Shown here in pieces: positions 16,393-29,720 of a stretch of DNA of 64,000 nucleotides. The notes beneath the pieces are model-generated. The model saw only the letters and a program-made list of their open reading frames with translations. It had not been told where the DNA came from and did not search any database. How positions within the stretch are numbered: position 1 is the stretch's first letter; each line of letters opens with the position of its first letter. The stretch is from Nocardioides panacis. Its GTDB lineage: Bacteria > Actinomycetota > Actinomycetes > Propionibacteriales > Nocardioidaceae. The translations under genes were made by a program, and so were the position numbers. The DNA is taken from NCBI RefSeq assembly GCF_019039255.1, contig NZ_CP077062.1, positions 1,736,001-1,800,000 of the forward strand, written 5' to 3'.

Positions 16393-17610
16393 ATGCGAGC
16401 GTGGACGAGTCCTGACGTGCCCCGGATCGACCTCGGGACGGCGGATCCGGTGCGGGTCCACGACACCGCCTCCCGGACCGTGCAGGTCAGCGACCCCTCG
16501 GGCGCCGCGCGGATGTACGTCTGCGGGATCACGCCGTACGACGCGACGCACCTCGGGCACGCCGCGACGTACCTCGCCTTCGACCTGCTGAACCGCGCCT
16601 GGCGCGACGCGGGGCACGAGGTGGCCTACGTCCAGAACGTCACCGACGTCGACGACCCGCTGCTGGAGCGGGCGACCGCCACCGGCGTCGACTGGGTGGA
16701 GCTCGCCGAGCGCGAGACCCAGCTGTTCCGCGAGGACATGACGGCGCTGCGGGTGCTGGCGCCCGACCACTACGTCGGCGCGGTCGAGGCGATCCCGCTC
16801 GTCGTGGAGATGGTCCAGCAGCTCCAGCAGCGCGGCCACGTCTACGACGTCGACGGCGACCTGTACTTCTCGGTGCGCTCCGACCCGCGGTTCGGCTCGG
16901 TGTCGAACCTGTCCGAGGACGAGATGCGCGCCGTGTTCGGCCAGCGCGGGGGAGACCCCGACCGGCCCGGCAAGAAGGACCCGCTGGACTGCCTGCTGTG
17001 GCAGGCCGAGCGGCCCGGCGAGCCGGCCTGGGACACGGTGCTCGGGCGCGGCCGGCCCGGCTGGCACATCGAGTGCTCGGCGATCTCGCTGCACCACCTC
17101 GGCGCCGAGCTCGACGTCCAGGGCGGCGGCAGCGACCTGGTGTTCCCGCACCACGAGATGAGCGCGTCGGAGGCGCAGGCCGCCTTCGAGGGGCTGACCT
17201 TCGCCCGGGCCTACGTGCACGCCGGGATGGTCGGCTACCAGGGCGAGAAGATGTCGAAGTCCAAGGGCAACCTGGTGCTGGTCTCCCGGCTCCGCGAGGC
17301 CGGCGTCGACCCGATGGCGATCCGGCTGGCGCTGCTCGCGCACCACTACCGCTCCGACTGGGAGTGGACCGACGCCGACCTCTCCGCCGCGCAGGACCGG
17401 CTGGCGGCCTGGCGGGCGGCGGTCGACGGCGCGTCCCGTGCGCAGGCCGAGTCGCTGGTGCCCGTCGTACGGCAGGCGCTGGGCGACGACCTGGACGCGC
17501 CCGCGGCGCTGGCCGCCGTGGACGCCTGGGCCGCCGGTGAGCCCGGGGACGGGTCCGGGGCCGACCTGGTCCGCAGCCTCCTGGACGCCCGCCTCGGCGT
17601 CGTCCTCTAG
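16393..17610 (+). CDS. mshC: Cysteine--glucosaminyl-inositol ligase MshC (mycothiol biosynthesis)
   Basis: 405-aa homologue of cysteinyl-tRNA synthetase that joins cysteine to GlcN-Ins in an ATP-dependent step of mycothiol synthesis. It has the zinc-ligand Cys44 in [10 protein letters not shown], the HLGH adenylation motif (53-56), WHIECSAIS, and KMSKSKGN near residue 287. The length and the N-terminal extension before the catalytic core ([16 protein letters not shown]) match MshC; it lacks the long tRNA-binding C-terminus of CysS. It sits after the DUF3090/SCO1664 pair, as in other actinobacteria. Confidence 0.95.
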   Translation: MRAWTSPDVPRIDLGTADPVRVHDTASRTVQVSDPSGAARMYVCGITPYDATHLGHAATYLAFDLLNRAWRDAGHEVAYVQNVTDVDDPLLERATATGVDWVELAERETQLFREDMTALRVLAPDHYVGAVEAIPLVVEMVQQLQQRGHVYDVDGDLYFSVRSDPRFGSVSNLSEDEMRAVFGQRGGDPDRPGKKDPLDCLLWQAERPGEPAWDTVLGRGRPGWHIECSAISLHHLGAELDVQGGGSDLVFPHHEMSASEAQAAFEGLTFARAYVHAGMVGYQGEKMSKSKGNLVLVSRLREAGVDPMAIRLALLAHHYRSDWEWTDADLSAAQDRLAAWRAAVDGASRAQAESLVPVVRQALGDDLDAPAALAAVDAWAAGEPGDGSGADLVRSLLDARLGVVL

Positions 17611-17670
17611 CCGAGCCCGGACCGCCGCCTCCGCGCGCACCCCGACGCCGGAGCACCCGGGGTACGGCGG

Positions 17671-18522
17671 TCAGTCGTCGTCGGACTCGCGGCGCTTGAG
17701 GTACCGCTCGAACTCGCGGGCGATCGCCTCGCCGCTGGCCTCCGGCAGGTCGGCGGTGTCCCGGGTCTCCTCGAGGGCCCGGACGTATTCGCCGATCTCC
17801 TCGTCCTCCTCGGACAGCTCGTCGACGCCTCGCTCCCAGGCGCGGGCCTCCTCGGGGAGGTCGGCCAGCGGGATGCTGAGCTCCAGCAGGTCCTCGAGCT
17901 GGCCGAGCAGCGCCAGGGTCGCCTTGGGGCACGGCGGCTGGGCGACGTAGTGCGGGACGGCCGCCCAGAACGAGACCGCAGGGATGTCGGCCTGGGTCAC
18001 CGCGTCCTGGAACACCCCGACGATGCCGGTGGGGCCCTCGTAGTTGGACTGCTCGAGCTTGAGCCGGTCGGCGATGTCGGGCTCGCTGGCGGTGCCGGAC
18101 ACGGGGATCGGACGGGTGTGCGGGGTGTCGGCCAGCAGCGCGCCGAGCGTCACCACCAGCTCGGCCCCGAGCTCCTCGGAGGCGGCCAGCAGCTCGGCGC
18201 AGAACTGCCGCCAGCGCATGTTCGGCTCGATGCCGCGCAGCAGGATCACGTCGCGCAGCGCACCGGGGGGCGAGCAGACCGACAGCTGGGTGGAGGGCCA
18301 GGTGATCCGGCGCATCCCGTCGTCCCCGGTGCCGACCAGCGGGCGGTTGACCTGGAAGTCGTAGAAGTCCTCCGGGTCGATCGCCGCGACGACCCGCGCG
18401 TCCCAGACCCGGGCCAGGTGGTCGACGACGGAGGAAGCCGCGTCCGCCGCGTCGTTCCAGCCCTCGAACGCCGCGATCAGGACCGGCGACCTCAGCTGCG
18501 GCACGTCCTCGATCTCGATCAC
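17671..18522 (-). CDS. PAC2 family protein
   Basis: 283-aa protein of the PAC2 (proteasome assembly chaperone 2-like) family. Typical segments are [50 protein letters not shown] and [12 protein letters not shown]. The C-terminus is acidic with a basic end. Eukaryotic PAC2 helps to assemble the proteasome; the bacterial role is unproven, although this genome does have a proteasome. It starts with GTG at 18522, 6 bp after a TAGGCT box. Convergent with mshC. Confidence 0.9.
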   Translation of the reverse strand: MIEIEDVPQLRSPVLIAAFEGWNDAADAASSVVDHLARVWDARVVAAIDPEDFYDFQVNRPLVGTGDDGMRRITWPSTQLSVCSPPGALRDVILLRGIEPNMRWRQFCAELLAASEELGAELVVTLGALLADTPHTRPIPVSGTASEPDIADRLKLEQSNYEGPTGIVGVFQDAVTQADIPAVSFWAAVPHYVAQPPCPKATLALLGQLEDLLELSIPLADLPEEARAWERGVDELSEEDEEIGEYVRALEETRDTADLPEASGEAIAREFERYLKRRESDDD

Positions 18523-18528
18523 CCGCCC

Positions 18529-18534
18529 AGCCTA
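18529..18534 (-). promoter_or_regulatory. -10 box of a leaderless promoter (PAC2 gene)
   Basis: TAGGCT on the minus strand, 6 bp before the GTG start at 18522. Confidence 0.5.
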
Positions 18535-18608
18535 GTCCGGCGGCACGGCGGCGGGACACAGGTCCACGCCGGACGCACCCGACCGGCGACCCGGGCGCAC
18601 CTGACAGA

Positions 18609-22465
<3,857 letters not shown>

Positions 22466-22466
<1 letters not shown>

Positions 22467-23127
22467 TGGGCAGGCCGGCAGCGGTGCTCTGGGACATGGA
22501 CGGCACCCTCGTGGACACCGAGCCCTACTGGATCGAGTCCGAGTTCGAGATCGTCCAGGAGCACGGCGGCACGTGGAGCCACGAGCACGCCATGAACCTG
22601 GTCGGCAACGACCTGCAGGAGTCAGGCCGCTACATCCACCGGCACAGCGGGATCGACCTGGAGCCGGCCCGGATCGTCGAGGAGCTGCTCGATCGGGTCG
22701 TCGCCCGGGTCTCCCGCGAGGTGCCGTGGCGTCCGGGTGCCCTGGAGCTGCTGCACGACCTGCGCGAGGAGGGGTGCGCTGCGCGCTGGTGACGATGTCC
22801 TACCGGCGGTTCGTCGCGCCGATCCTGGCCACCCTGCCCGACGGCATCTTCGAGGTGATCGTCACCGGCGACACCGTCAGCCAGGGCAAGCCGCACCCCG
22901 AGCCCTACCAGAAGGCCGCCGCGATCCTGGGCGTCGACCCGGCGGACACGATCGCGATCGAGGACTCCAACACCGGCGCCCGCTCCGCCGAGGCGGCTGG
23001 CTGCACGGTCCTGGTCGTGCAGAACCACGTCCCGGTGCTGCCGGGGGAGCGTCGGATCTTCGTCGACACGCTGGCCGGGATGCTCACCGGCGACCTGCCG
23101 GTGCCCGGCGCCCCGGCGCCCGCCTGA
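22466..23127 (+). CDS. HAD family phosphatase (frameshifted as sequenced)
   Basis: HAD-superfamily hydrolase of the beta-phosphoglucomutase-like subgroup. Motif I (LWDMDGTLVDTEPYW) is in the first frame. Motif II (LVTMSYRR), motif III (KPHPEPY) and motif IV (IEDSNTGARSAEAAG) are in the second frame. Adding one G to the G4 run at 22771-22774 joins them into a 220-aa protein with continuous sequence LREEGVRCALVT. It starts inside the metH stop codon (TGATG), a common arrangement after metH in actinobacteria. Sequencing error is more likely than decay because all four catalytic motifs are intact. Confidence 0.8.
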
Positions 23128-23946
23128 TGGAGACCGGGGTCCGGGTCACCTCGCTGCACCGCTACCCGGTCAAGGCCTGCGCGGGGGGAGCCGCTGGACG
23201 CCGTCGAGGTCGGGGTGGCCGGGCTGCGGCACGACCGTGGGCTGGCCGTCGTGGCCGACGGAGTCGTGCTCACCCAGCGCGAGCACCCGGTGCTGGCGCG
23301 GGTCCGTCCGGTCCTCGACGACGCGACCGCCCGGCTCACCCTGTCGTACGACGGGCGCGACCCGGTCGACGCGCTCGTGGACACCTCCGGCCGGACCCGC
23401 GAGGTCACCCTGTTCGACGAGACCGTCGCCGTCGTCGACCAGGCTCCGGAGCTGTCGGCCTGGTTCGGCGGCCTGCTCGGTCGGACCGTCCAGCTGGTCG
23501 GGGCGCCGGCCGGCACGCGACGTACCAGCCCGGGCGCGGTGCCGAGGCAGACGGTGCTCTCCGACGAGGGCTCGGTCTCGCTGCACTCCGAGGCGTCCCT
23601 CGAGCGGCTCAACGGGCTGCTCGCCGCACGCGGGGAGCCGCGGCTGCCGGCCGACCGGTTCCGGGCGAACGTCGTGGTGGGTGGCTGCCCGGCGCACGCC
23701 GAGGACGACGCCGCGACCTTCCGGGCCGGCGACGTGACGCTGGCCTTCGCGCGGCTCGACGAGCGCTGCGCGGTGACGACCGTGGACCAGCAGGCGGGGG
23801 AGCGGCGCGGCCCGGAGCCGCTGCGCACGCTCGCGACGTACCGGCGTCTCGACGGCGCAGGGGTGGCCTTCGGGGTCTACGCCGCGGTGACGGTCCCCGG
23901 CACCCTCCGGCTCGGCGACCCGGTGCTCCTGGACCGCAGGTCGTAG
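23127..23946 (+). CDS. MOSC domain-containing protein (frameshifted as sequenced)
   Basis: Protein of about 272 aa with an N-terminal MOSC beta-barrel (VTSLHRYPVKAC) and a C-terminal MOSC domain (LPADRFRANVVVGG; DERCAVTTVDQQAGE with the conserved Cys). One extra G in the G6 run at 23183-23188 breaks the frame; with five G the sequence reads CAGEPLDAVEVGVAGLRHDR, as in homologues such as YcbX and mARC. Such proteins handle molybdenum-cofactor sulfur or reduce N-hydroxylated compounds. It begins in the stop of the HAD gene. Confidence 0.75.
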
Positions 23947-24014
23947 CACCACCGGACAATGGCGGGCTGCCCGTGCCGAGCGCCACGCTGGACCCTCGAC
24001 CCGAGGAGACCGCC

Positions 24015-24416
24015 ATGACCCGCACCCCCCGCAGGACGCTCACCGCAGCAGCCACGCTCGCCCTCACCGCCGCCCTGGTGGCCGGCACCGCCCCGTCTGC
24101 GCTGGCCGGGAACGACGACACGGTGCGCCGCGGGTCCTGCTCCGGTTCGACCGACTGGAAGATCAAGGTCGGGCCCGAGGACGGCCGCCTCGAGGTGGAG
24201 GCCGAGGTGGACAGCAACCGCAGCGGCCAGACCTGGCGCTGGCGGCTGACGCACAACGGCTCGCTGTCGGCGAGCGGGACGCGCGGCACCGGGGGACGCA
24301 GCGGGTCCTTCGAGGTGCGCCGCACCACCGTCGACTCCCGCGGTGCCGACGGGTTCGAGTTCCGGGCCCGCAACGTGCGCAGCGGCGAGCTCTGTCGCGG
24401 AACCGTGAACTTCTGA
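24015..24416 (+). CDS. Small secreted protein, unknown function
   Basis: 133 aa. A clear Sec signal peptide (basic MTRTPRRT, then a hydrophobic Ala/Leu stretch) ends at ALAG, giving a mature protein of about 100 residues. The mature part has two cysteines (GSCSG near its start and ELCRG near the end) that could form a disulfide, and looks all-beta (TDWKIKVGPEDGRLEVEAEVD; WRWRLTHNGS). GAGGAG precedes the ATG. No family recognised; a small exported actinobacterial protein. Confidence 0.7.
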   Translation: MTRTPRRTLTAAATLALTAALVAGTAPSALAGNDDTVRRGSCSGSTDWKIKVGPEDGRLEVEAEVDSNRSGQTWRWRLTHNGSLSASGTRGTGGRSGSFEVRRTTVDSRGADGFEFRARNVRSGELCRGTVNF

Positions 24417-24478
24417 CCCGGTTCGCCCGCATACTGGGCCGTCAGCTGGGCCACCGTCGTCGAGATCCCGGGAGTGTC

Positions 24479-25750
24479 GTGCGCTACGCGAGGAACCCCG
24501 TGGCGCAGTTCCTGGCCGCCGGCCTGGTGGTCCTGGTCGTGGTGGTCGTCGGCACCCTGCAGCTGAGCCGGCACGCCGCGGACGACGAGGCCGTCAACGA
24601 TGCCCGGGCCACCACCGAGCTGCTCGCCACCTCGGTCGCCCAGCCGGCCATCCCGCGCGGGCTGGCCGCCGGCGAGTCCGGGGCGGTGGACCGGTTCGAC
24701 CGCACCGTGCTGCGCCGGCTGCTGGTCGGCGACGTGCTGCGGGTGAAGATCTGGACCGCCGAGGGGCGGATCGTCTACTCCGACGAGACCCGGCTGATCG
24801 GCGACCGGTTCCCGCTCGGCCCCGAGGAGCTCGAGGTGCTGCACGGCGGCACCAGCGACGCGGAGCTCTCCGACCTCGCCGAGCCGGAGAACCGCTTCGA
24901 GAAGAAGGACGTCTCGCTGCTCGAGGTCTACACGCGGGTGCGCTCGCCCGAGGGCGAGCCGCTGCTCTTCGAGGCCTACTACTCCGCCGCCGACATCGCC
25001 CGCCAGCGCCAGCAGATCTACCACTCCTTCGGCCCGATCGCCCTCGGTGGCCTGCTCGTCCTGGTCGCCGTCACCACCCCGCTGCTGTGGGCGCTGACCC
25101 GGCGCCTCGAGCGCACCGGACGGGACCGGGCCCGGCTGCTGGAGACCGCCGCAGACGCCTCCGAGTCCGAGCGCCGCCGCATCGCGCGCGACCTGCACGA
25201 CGGCGTGGTCCAGGACCTCGCCGGGACGTCGTACTCCCTGTCCGCGGCCGCCCGGGACCCGGGCACCGCACCGGACATGGCGCAGCGCCTCGAGCCGATG
25301 GCCGGCGCGTTGCGCTCCAGCCTGCGGTCCCTGCGCTCGCTGCTCGTGGAGATCTACCCGCCCGAGCTCGGCGCCGACGGCCTGGAGGCGGTGCTCGGCG
25401 ACCTGGTGGCCACCGCCGCGCCGGCCGGCGTGCACGCCGTGGTCGAGGTGTACGGCGTGCAGGGCGCCTCCGACGACGCGGTCCGCCTCGTGTGGCGGGT
25501 CGCCCAGGAGGCGGTGCGCAACGCGCTGCGGCACGCCAAGGCCGAGAACCTCACCGTCCAGGTGGGCACGGTCGGGGAACGGCTCAGCCTCGACGTCACC
25601 GACGACGGCCTGGGCTTCGACCCGCACCGGCAGGCCTCGGGGCTCGGCCTGCGCAGCCTGCGCGACCTGGTCTCCGAGGCCGGCGGCCGGCTCGACGTCC
25701 GCTCCTCGACGGGCGAGGGCACCACCGTGCACGCGGAGGTGCCCCGATGA
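24479..25750 (+). CDS. Sensor histidine kinase (NarL/DesK type)
   Basis: 423-aa membrane kinase. An N-terminal membrane helix (FLAAGLVVLVVVVVGTL), an extracytoplasmic sensor region of about 150 residues, a second helix (IALGGLLVLVAVTTPLLWAL), then a HisKA_3 dimerisation domain with the phospho-acceptor His in ESERRRIARDLHDGVVQDLAG, and an HATPase domain (VAQEAVRNALRHA; DDGLGFDP; GLGLRSLRD). The signal is unknown. It starts with GTG at 24479 and overlaps its response regulator by 4 bp, so the two form a coupled pair. Confidence 0.9.
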   Translation: MRYARNPVAQFLAAGLVVLVVVVVGTLQLSRHAADDEAVNDARATTELLATSVAQPAIPRGLAAGESGAVDRFDRTVLRRLLVGDVLRVKIWTAEGRIVYSDETRLIGDRFPLGPEELEVLHGGTSDAELSDLAEPENRFEKKDVSLLEVYTRVRSPEGEPLLFEAYYSAADIARQRQQIYHSFGPIALGGLLVLVAVTTPLLWALTRRLERTGRDRARLLETAADASESERRRIARDLHDGVVQDLAGTSYSLSAAARDPGTAPDMAQRLEPMAGALRSSLRSLRSLLVEIYPPELGADGLEAVLGDLVATAAPAGVHAVVEVYGVQGASDDAVRLVWRVAQEAVRNALRHAKAENLTVQVGTVGERLSLDVTDDGLGFDPHRQASGLGLRSLRDLVSEAGGRLDVRSSTGEGTTVHAEVPR

Positions 25751-26406
25751 CGCTCCCGACGACCGGACCGGCGACCGGACCCGCGACCGGTGCGGTCCGG
25801 GTGGTGCTGGTCGACGACCATGCGGTGGTCCGGACCGGTCTGGCCCAGCTGCTCACCGGCGCGGGCGGCATCGACGTGGTCGGCCAGGCCGGGGACGGCG
25901 CCGAGGCCCTCGAGGTCGTACGACGGACCCGGCCGGCGGTCGTGGTGATGGACCTGCAGATGCCCGGTGTGGACGGGGTCGCGGCCACCCGGTCGATCCT
26001 CGCCGAGGAGCTCGGCGCGGAGGTCGTGGTGCTCACGTCGTTCTCGGACAACGCCCGGATCGCCGCCGCCCTGGACGCCGGCGCGGTCGGGTACCTCCTC
26101 AAGGACGCCGACCCCGAGGACCTGATCGAGGGCATCCGAGCGGTCAGCCGGGGGGAGTCCCCGCTGCACCCCAAGGTCGCCCGGCAGCTGCTCACCGCCC
26201 GGCACGCCGCCCCGGCCAGCGTCGACCTGACGCCCCGCGAGCGGGAGGTCCTCGGCCTGGTGCGGGAGGGGCTGGCCAACAAGCAGGTCGCCCGCCGCCT
26301 GGGGATCAGCGAGCGGACCGTGAAGGCGCACCTGACCTCGGTGTTCCAGCGGATCGGGGTCACGGACCGCACCCAGGCCGCGCTCTGGGCCGAGCGGAAC
26401 CTCTGA
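25747..26406 (+). CDS. LuxR/NarL-family response regulator
   Basis: 219 aa. The receiver domain has the acidic pair in LVDDHAVVRTG, the phospho-acceptor Asp in VVMDLQMPG, the Thr in VVLTSFSD and the Lys in YLLKDADP. The C-terminal LuxR-type helix-turn-helix is complete (LTPREREVLGLVREG; ISERTVKAHL). The N-terminus carries a repeated TGPATGPATGA stretch. It is the cognate partner of the kinase encoded just upstream (ATGA overlap). Targets cannot be inferred from the window. Confidence 0.92.
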   Translation: MTLPTTGPATGPATGAVRVVLVDDHAVVRTGLAQLLTGAGGIDVVGQAGDGAEALEVVRRTRPAVVVMDLQMPGVDGVAATRSILAEELGAEVVVLTSFSDNARIAAALDAGAVGYLLKDADPEDLIEGIRAVSRGESPLHPKVARQLLTARHAAPASVDLTPREREVLGLVREGLANKQVARRLGISERTVKAHLTSVFQRIGVTDRTQAALWAERNL

Positions 26407-26407
26407 G

Positions 26408-27311
26408 TCAGTCGGTGTCCTCGGCCGACAGGCCGTCCGTGAGCCGCTCGACCGGCTCCGCCGCGGGCAGCGGCGGGGGAGTGCCGCCCCACTCGGGGCA
26501 GATCGACTGGTGCGCGCACCAGCCGCACAGCGGGCTCTTGCGGGGGGCGCCAGTCGCCGGTGTCCTGGGCGGTGCGGATCGCCTGCCAGAGCGCCTCGAC
26601 CTTGCGCTCGGTGGCCAGCAGGTCGCTCTCGTCGGGGGAGTAGCGCAGCACCTCGCCGCTCCCGAGGTAGATCAGCTGGAGCATCCGCGGCACCACGCCC
26701 CGGGTCCGCCAGAGCACGAGCGCGTAGAACTTCATCTGGAACAGCGCCCGCGCCTCGTAGGCCTCGCCGGGCGCCCGGCCGGTCTTGTAGTCGACGACCC
26801 GGATCTCCCCGGTGGGGGCGATGTCGAGCCGGTCGATGAAGCCGCGCAGCAGCAGCTTGGACCCGAGCAGCGTCTCGACGTACAGCTCGCGCTCGGCCGG
26901 CTCGAGCCGGGTCGGGTCCTCGAGCGCGAAGTAGCGGCCCAGCGACTCCTGGCAGGAGGCCAGCCAGGCGCCGATCTCCGGGCCCGCGGAGCCGAACATC
27001 TCGGCGATCTCCGGCTCGGCCTCGAGGACCTGCTCCCAGGCGGGCTGCAGCATCTGCGCCGCCCGGTCGGGCGTCCGGTCCGCCGACGGCAGGTCGAAGA
27101 GGTTCTCGAGCACCTTGTGCACCACGGTGCCGCGCACCGCGTCCGGCGACGACGGCTCGGGCAGCCGGTCGATGGTGCGGTAGCGGAACAGCAGCGGGCA
27201 GCTCATGAAGTCACCGGCCCGGCTGGGGGACAACGACCCGATCACGTGGACGCCGTCCACGTGGGTCCGCTCCACCCCGTCGAGCACCGACGGTCCCGTG
27301 CTGCTGGTCAT
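26408..27311 (-). CDS. RecB-family exonuclease (PD-(D/E)XK, Cas4-like; frameshifted as sequenced)
   Basis: With one base removed from the six-base run at 26542-26547 this reads as a 300-aa nuclease. Active-site features are the His in GTVVHKVLENL, the Asp in LRGFIDRLDIA, and EIRVVDYKTGRAP (D-x-K). A Cys in FMSCPLLFRY and a C-terminal PLCGWCAHQSICPEW would form a four-cysteine iron-sulfur site, as in Cas4 and AddB; the frameshift hides this cluster. It lies upstream of the trmI-arc-proteasome locus, where actinobacteria usually keep this gene. Probably acts in DNA repair. Confidence 0.8.
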
Positions 27312-27406
27312 CTCCGCCACCTCACCCGCTCCGCCGCCCACGCCCTGCGGCCGGCCTGCCTCGACAGTAGGGGACCGCACCGACGGAACCGGGGGGCCCG
27401 CCGCGA

Positions 27407-27412
27407 TAGCGT
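27407..27412 (+). promoter_or_regulatory. -10 box of a leaderless promoter (site-2 protease)
   Basis: TAGCGT ending 6 bp before the GTG at 27419. Confidence 0.45.
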
Positions 27413-27418
27413 GGAGAC

Positions 27419-28594
27419 GTGGACGACCAGCGCACCGCGGAGCCCGGGGGACCGACCGGACCGCGTCCCGACGCGCCCAGGCGCCCGCCCGGCACCCTCC
27501 GGATCGGCCAGATCGGCGGCGTGGACGTCCTGGTGCGGTCCTCGTGGCTGCTGGTCGCCGCGATCATCTCGGTGATGCTGGCCCCCGCCGTCGAGCAGGT
27601 CGAGCCCGGCCTCGGGGCCGGGAAGTACGTCGCCGGTCTCGCGTTCGCGGTGCTGCTCTACCTCTCGGTGCTGCTGCACGAGGCCTCGCACGCGCTGATG
27701 GCCCAGCACTACGGCCTGCCGGTCCGCTCCATCACGCTGCACTTCCTGGGCGGGGTCACCGAGATCGACGGCGAACCGGACACCCCCGGCCGCGAGTTCG
27801 GCGTCTCGGTGGTCGGCCCGCTCACCTCGCTCGCGGTCGGCGTGGCCGCGATCCCGCTCGCCGTGCTCGCCCCCGACAGCTCGCTGCTCGACCTGGCCGC
27901 CAAGGGCCTGGCCGGGGCGAACCTCGTGGTCGGCGTCCTGAACCTGGTGCCCGGGCTGCCGCTCGACGGCGGCCGGGTGCTGCGGGCGGTCGTCTGGAAG
28001 ATCACCGGCAGCCCGCACCAGGGGACCGTGGTGGCCGGTTGGGGCGGACGGGTGGCGGCGCTGCTGGTGCTGGCCTACCCCTTCACCCGGCAGTTCCTGC
28101 TGGGCGTGCCCGCGGACCTCACCGACTACGTCTTCGCGTTCGTGATCGCCAGCTTCTTGTGGACCGGCGCCTCGGCCTCGATCATGTCCGCCCGGGTACG
28201 TCGCCGGCTGCCGTCCCTGCAGGCCCGGACGCTGGCCCGCCGCACGCTCATGGTCCCCGACGACCTGCCCCTCGCGGAGGCCGTCCGGCGCGCCCAGGAC
28301 GAGCAGGCCGGCAGCATCGTGGTGCTGGACGCCCAGGGGATCCCGAGCGCGATCGTCAACGAGGCCGCGGTGCTCGCCACCCCCGAGGAACGCCGTCCCT
28401 GGCTGCCGGTCAGTGCGGTCGCCCGCTCCCTCGAGCCGGGCCTCACGTTCCCGGCCGACATCGCCGGCGAGCCGCTGATCCTGGCCATGCAGAAGGTGCC
28501 CGCGTCCGAGTACCTCCTCCTCGACGGGGACGGCAGCATCTTCGGCGTCCTGGTCACCGACGACGTCGACAAGGCCTTCGCCGCAGGCATCTGA
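27419..28594 (+). CDS. Site-2 protease family zinc metalloprotease (M50) with CBS domains
   Basis: 391-aa integral membrane protease. HEASH (His87-Glu88-His91) in LLHEASHALMA and the third zinc ligand in NLVPGLPLDGGRVL identify M50; four or more membrane helices surround them. The C-terminal 150 residues look like a CBS pair (LPLAEAVRRAQDEQAGSIVVL; DGSIFGVLVTDDVDKAF), a probable nucleotide sensor. Members cut membrane-embedded regulators. GTG start at 27419. It is followed 34 bp later by trmI. Confidence 0.88.
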   Translation: MDDQRTAEPGGPTGPRPDAPRRPPGTLRIGQIGGVDVLVRSSWLLVAAIISVMLAPAVEQVEPGLGAGKYVAGLAFAVLLYLSVLLHEASHALMAQHYGLPVRSITLHFLGGVTEIDGEPDTPGREFGVSVVGPLTSLAVGVAAIPLAVLAPDSSLLDLAAKGLAGANLVVGVLNLVPGLPLDGGRVLRAVVWKITGSPHQGTVVAGWGGRVAALLVLAYPFTRQFLLGVPADLTDYVFAFVIASFLWTGASASIMSARVRRRLPSLQARTLARRTLMVPDDLPLAEAVRRAQDEQAGSIVVLDAQGIPSAIVNEAAVLATPEERRPWLPVSAVARSLEPGLTFPADIAGEPLILAMQKVPASEYLLLDGDGSIFGVLVTDDVDKAFAAGI

Positions 28595-28628
28595 GGAGGC
28601 CGCCGGGGCGCGTGAAAGAGTGCAGCCC

Positions 28629-29567
28629 ATGTCCCCCGACACCCCTGAGAACTCCTGGTCCGGCGTACGACGCGGGCCCCTGCAGCCCGGCGAGTGGATC
28701 CGGCTCACCGACACCAAGGGCCGCAGGCACAACATCCAGCTGGTCGAGGGCAAGCAGTTCTTCACCAACCGCGGCTCGATCGACCACGACGACCTGATCG
28801 GCCGGCCCGAGGGGTTCAGCGTGACCTCGACCGCGGGCGGGGAGTACCTCGTCTTCCGGCCGCTGCTCAACGAGTTCGTCGTCTCGATGCCGCGGCAGGC
28901 GGCGGTGGTCTACCCCAAGGACGCCGCCCAGATCGTGGCGATGGCCGACGTCTTCCCGGGCGCCCGGGTGGTCGAGGCCGGGGTCGGCTCCGGGGCCCTC
29001 ACCTGCTCGCTGCTGCGCGCGGTCGGCCCGGGCGGGCTGGTGTCGTCCTACGAGCGCCGCCAGGAGTTCGCCGACCAGAGCGTCCAGAACGTCGACCAGT
29101 TCTTCGACGGCCGGCACCCGGCCTGGAAGCTCACCGTCGGCGACCTCGTGGAGAGCCTCGACGACGAGGACGTGGACCGGGTGATCCTGGACATGCTCGC
29201 GCCCTGGGAGTGCGTGGACCGGGTCGCCGAGGCGCTGACCCCCGGCGGGCTGGTCTGCGCGTACGTCGCGACCACCACCCAGCTCGGCAAGACCGTGGAG
29301 ACGCTGCGCGCGCACGGCGGGTTCACCGAGCCGCAGCCCTGGGAGTCGCTGGTCCGGGACTGGCACGTCGAGGGCCTCTCGATCCGCCCCGGCCACAAGA
29401 TGATCGGGCACACCGGCTTCCTGGTGACCGCCCGCCGGATGGCGCCGGGGGAGACCGCCCCGGCCAAGAAGCGCCGTCCCGCACCCGGTGCCTACGGCGT
29501 CGACTACGACGGCCCGCGCCCCACCGGTCTGCCGCCGCAGGTCGCCGAGGAGCCCTTCGACGCCTGA
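28629..29567 (+). CDS. trmI: tRNA (adenine-58-N1)-methyltransferase TrmI
   Basis: 312-aa S-adenosylmethionine-dependent methyltransferase that modifies A58 in the T-loop of tRNAs. An N-terminal beta-barrel (LQPGEWIRLTDTKGRRH) precedes the Rossmann domain with VVEAGVGSGALTCSLL, the acidic residue in SSYERRQEFA, and VILDMLAPWE. Its place directly before arc and the proteasome genes is the standard actinobacterial order. The ATG at 28629 is preferred to the GTG at 28620 since the preceding residues are not conserved-looking. Confidence 0.9.
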   Translation: MSPDTPENSWSGVRRGPLQPGEWIRLTDTKGRRHNIQLVEGKQFFTNRGSIDHDDLIGRPEGFSVTSTAGGEYLVFRPLLNEFVVSMPRQAAVVYPKDAAQIVAMADVFPGARVVEAGVGSGALTCSLLRAVGPGGLVSSYERRQEFADQSVQNVDQFFDGRHPAWKLTVGDLVESLDDEDVDRVILDMLAPWECVDRVAEALTPGGLVCAYVATTTQLGKTVETLRAHGGFTEPQPWESLVRDWHVEGLSIRPGHKMIGHTGFLVTARRMAPGETAPAKKRRPAPGAYGVDYDGPRPTGLPPQVAEEPFDA

Positions 29568-29677
29568 TCGGCCCCGTTCGGGGGTTGGGTGTTCCCGCTA
29601 GGTTTCCGGCAGGTCACGGTTGGGACAAACGTGACCGACACATGGGAGGTTCCCCACCGGATCCCCCCGCCCGCGAG

Positions 29678-29683
29678 TAGTGT
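29678..29683 (+). promoter_or_regulatory. Candidate -10 box for arc
   Basis: TAGTGT, about 40 bp before the TTG start of arc, in a 153-bp gap. A matching -35 is not clear. Confidence 0.3.
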
Positions 29684-29720
29684 CGAACGCATAGCACCCA
29701 CGCTGTGGAGGTGACTTCAG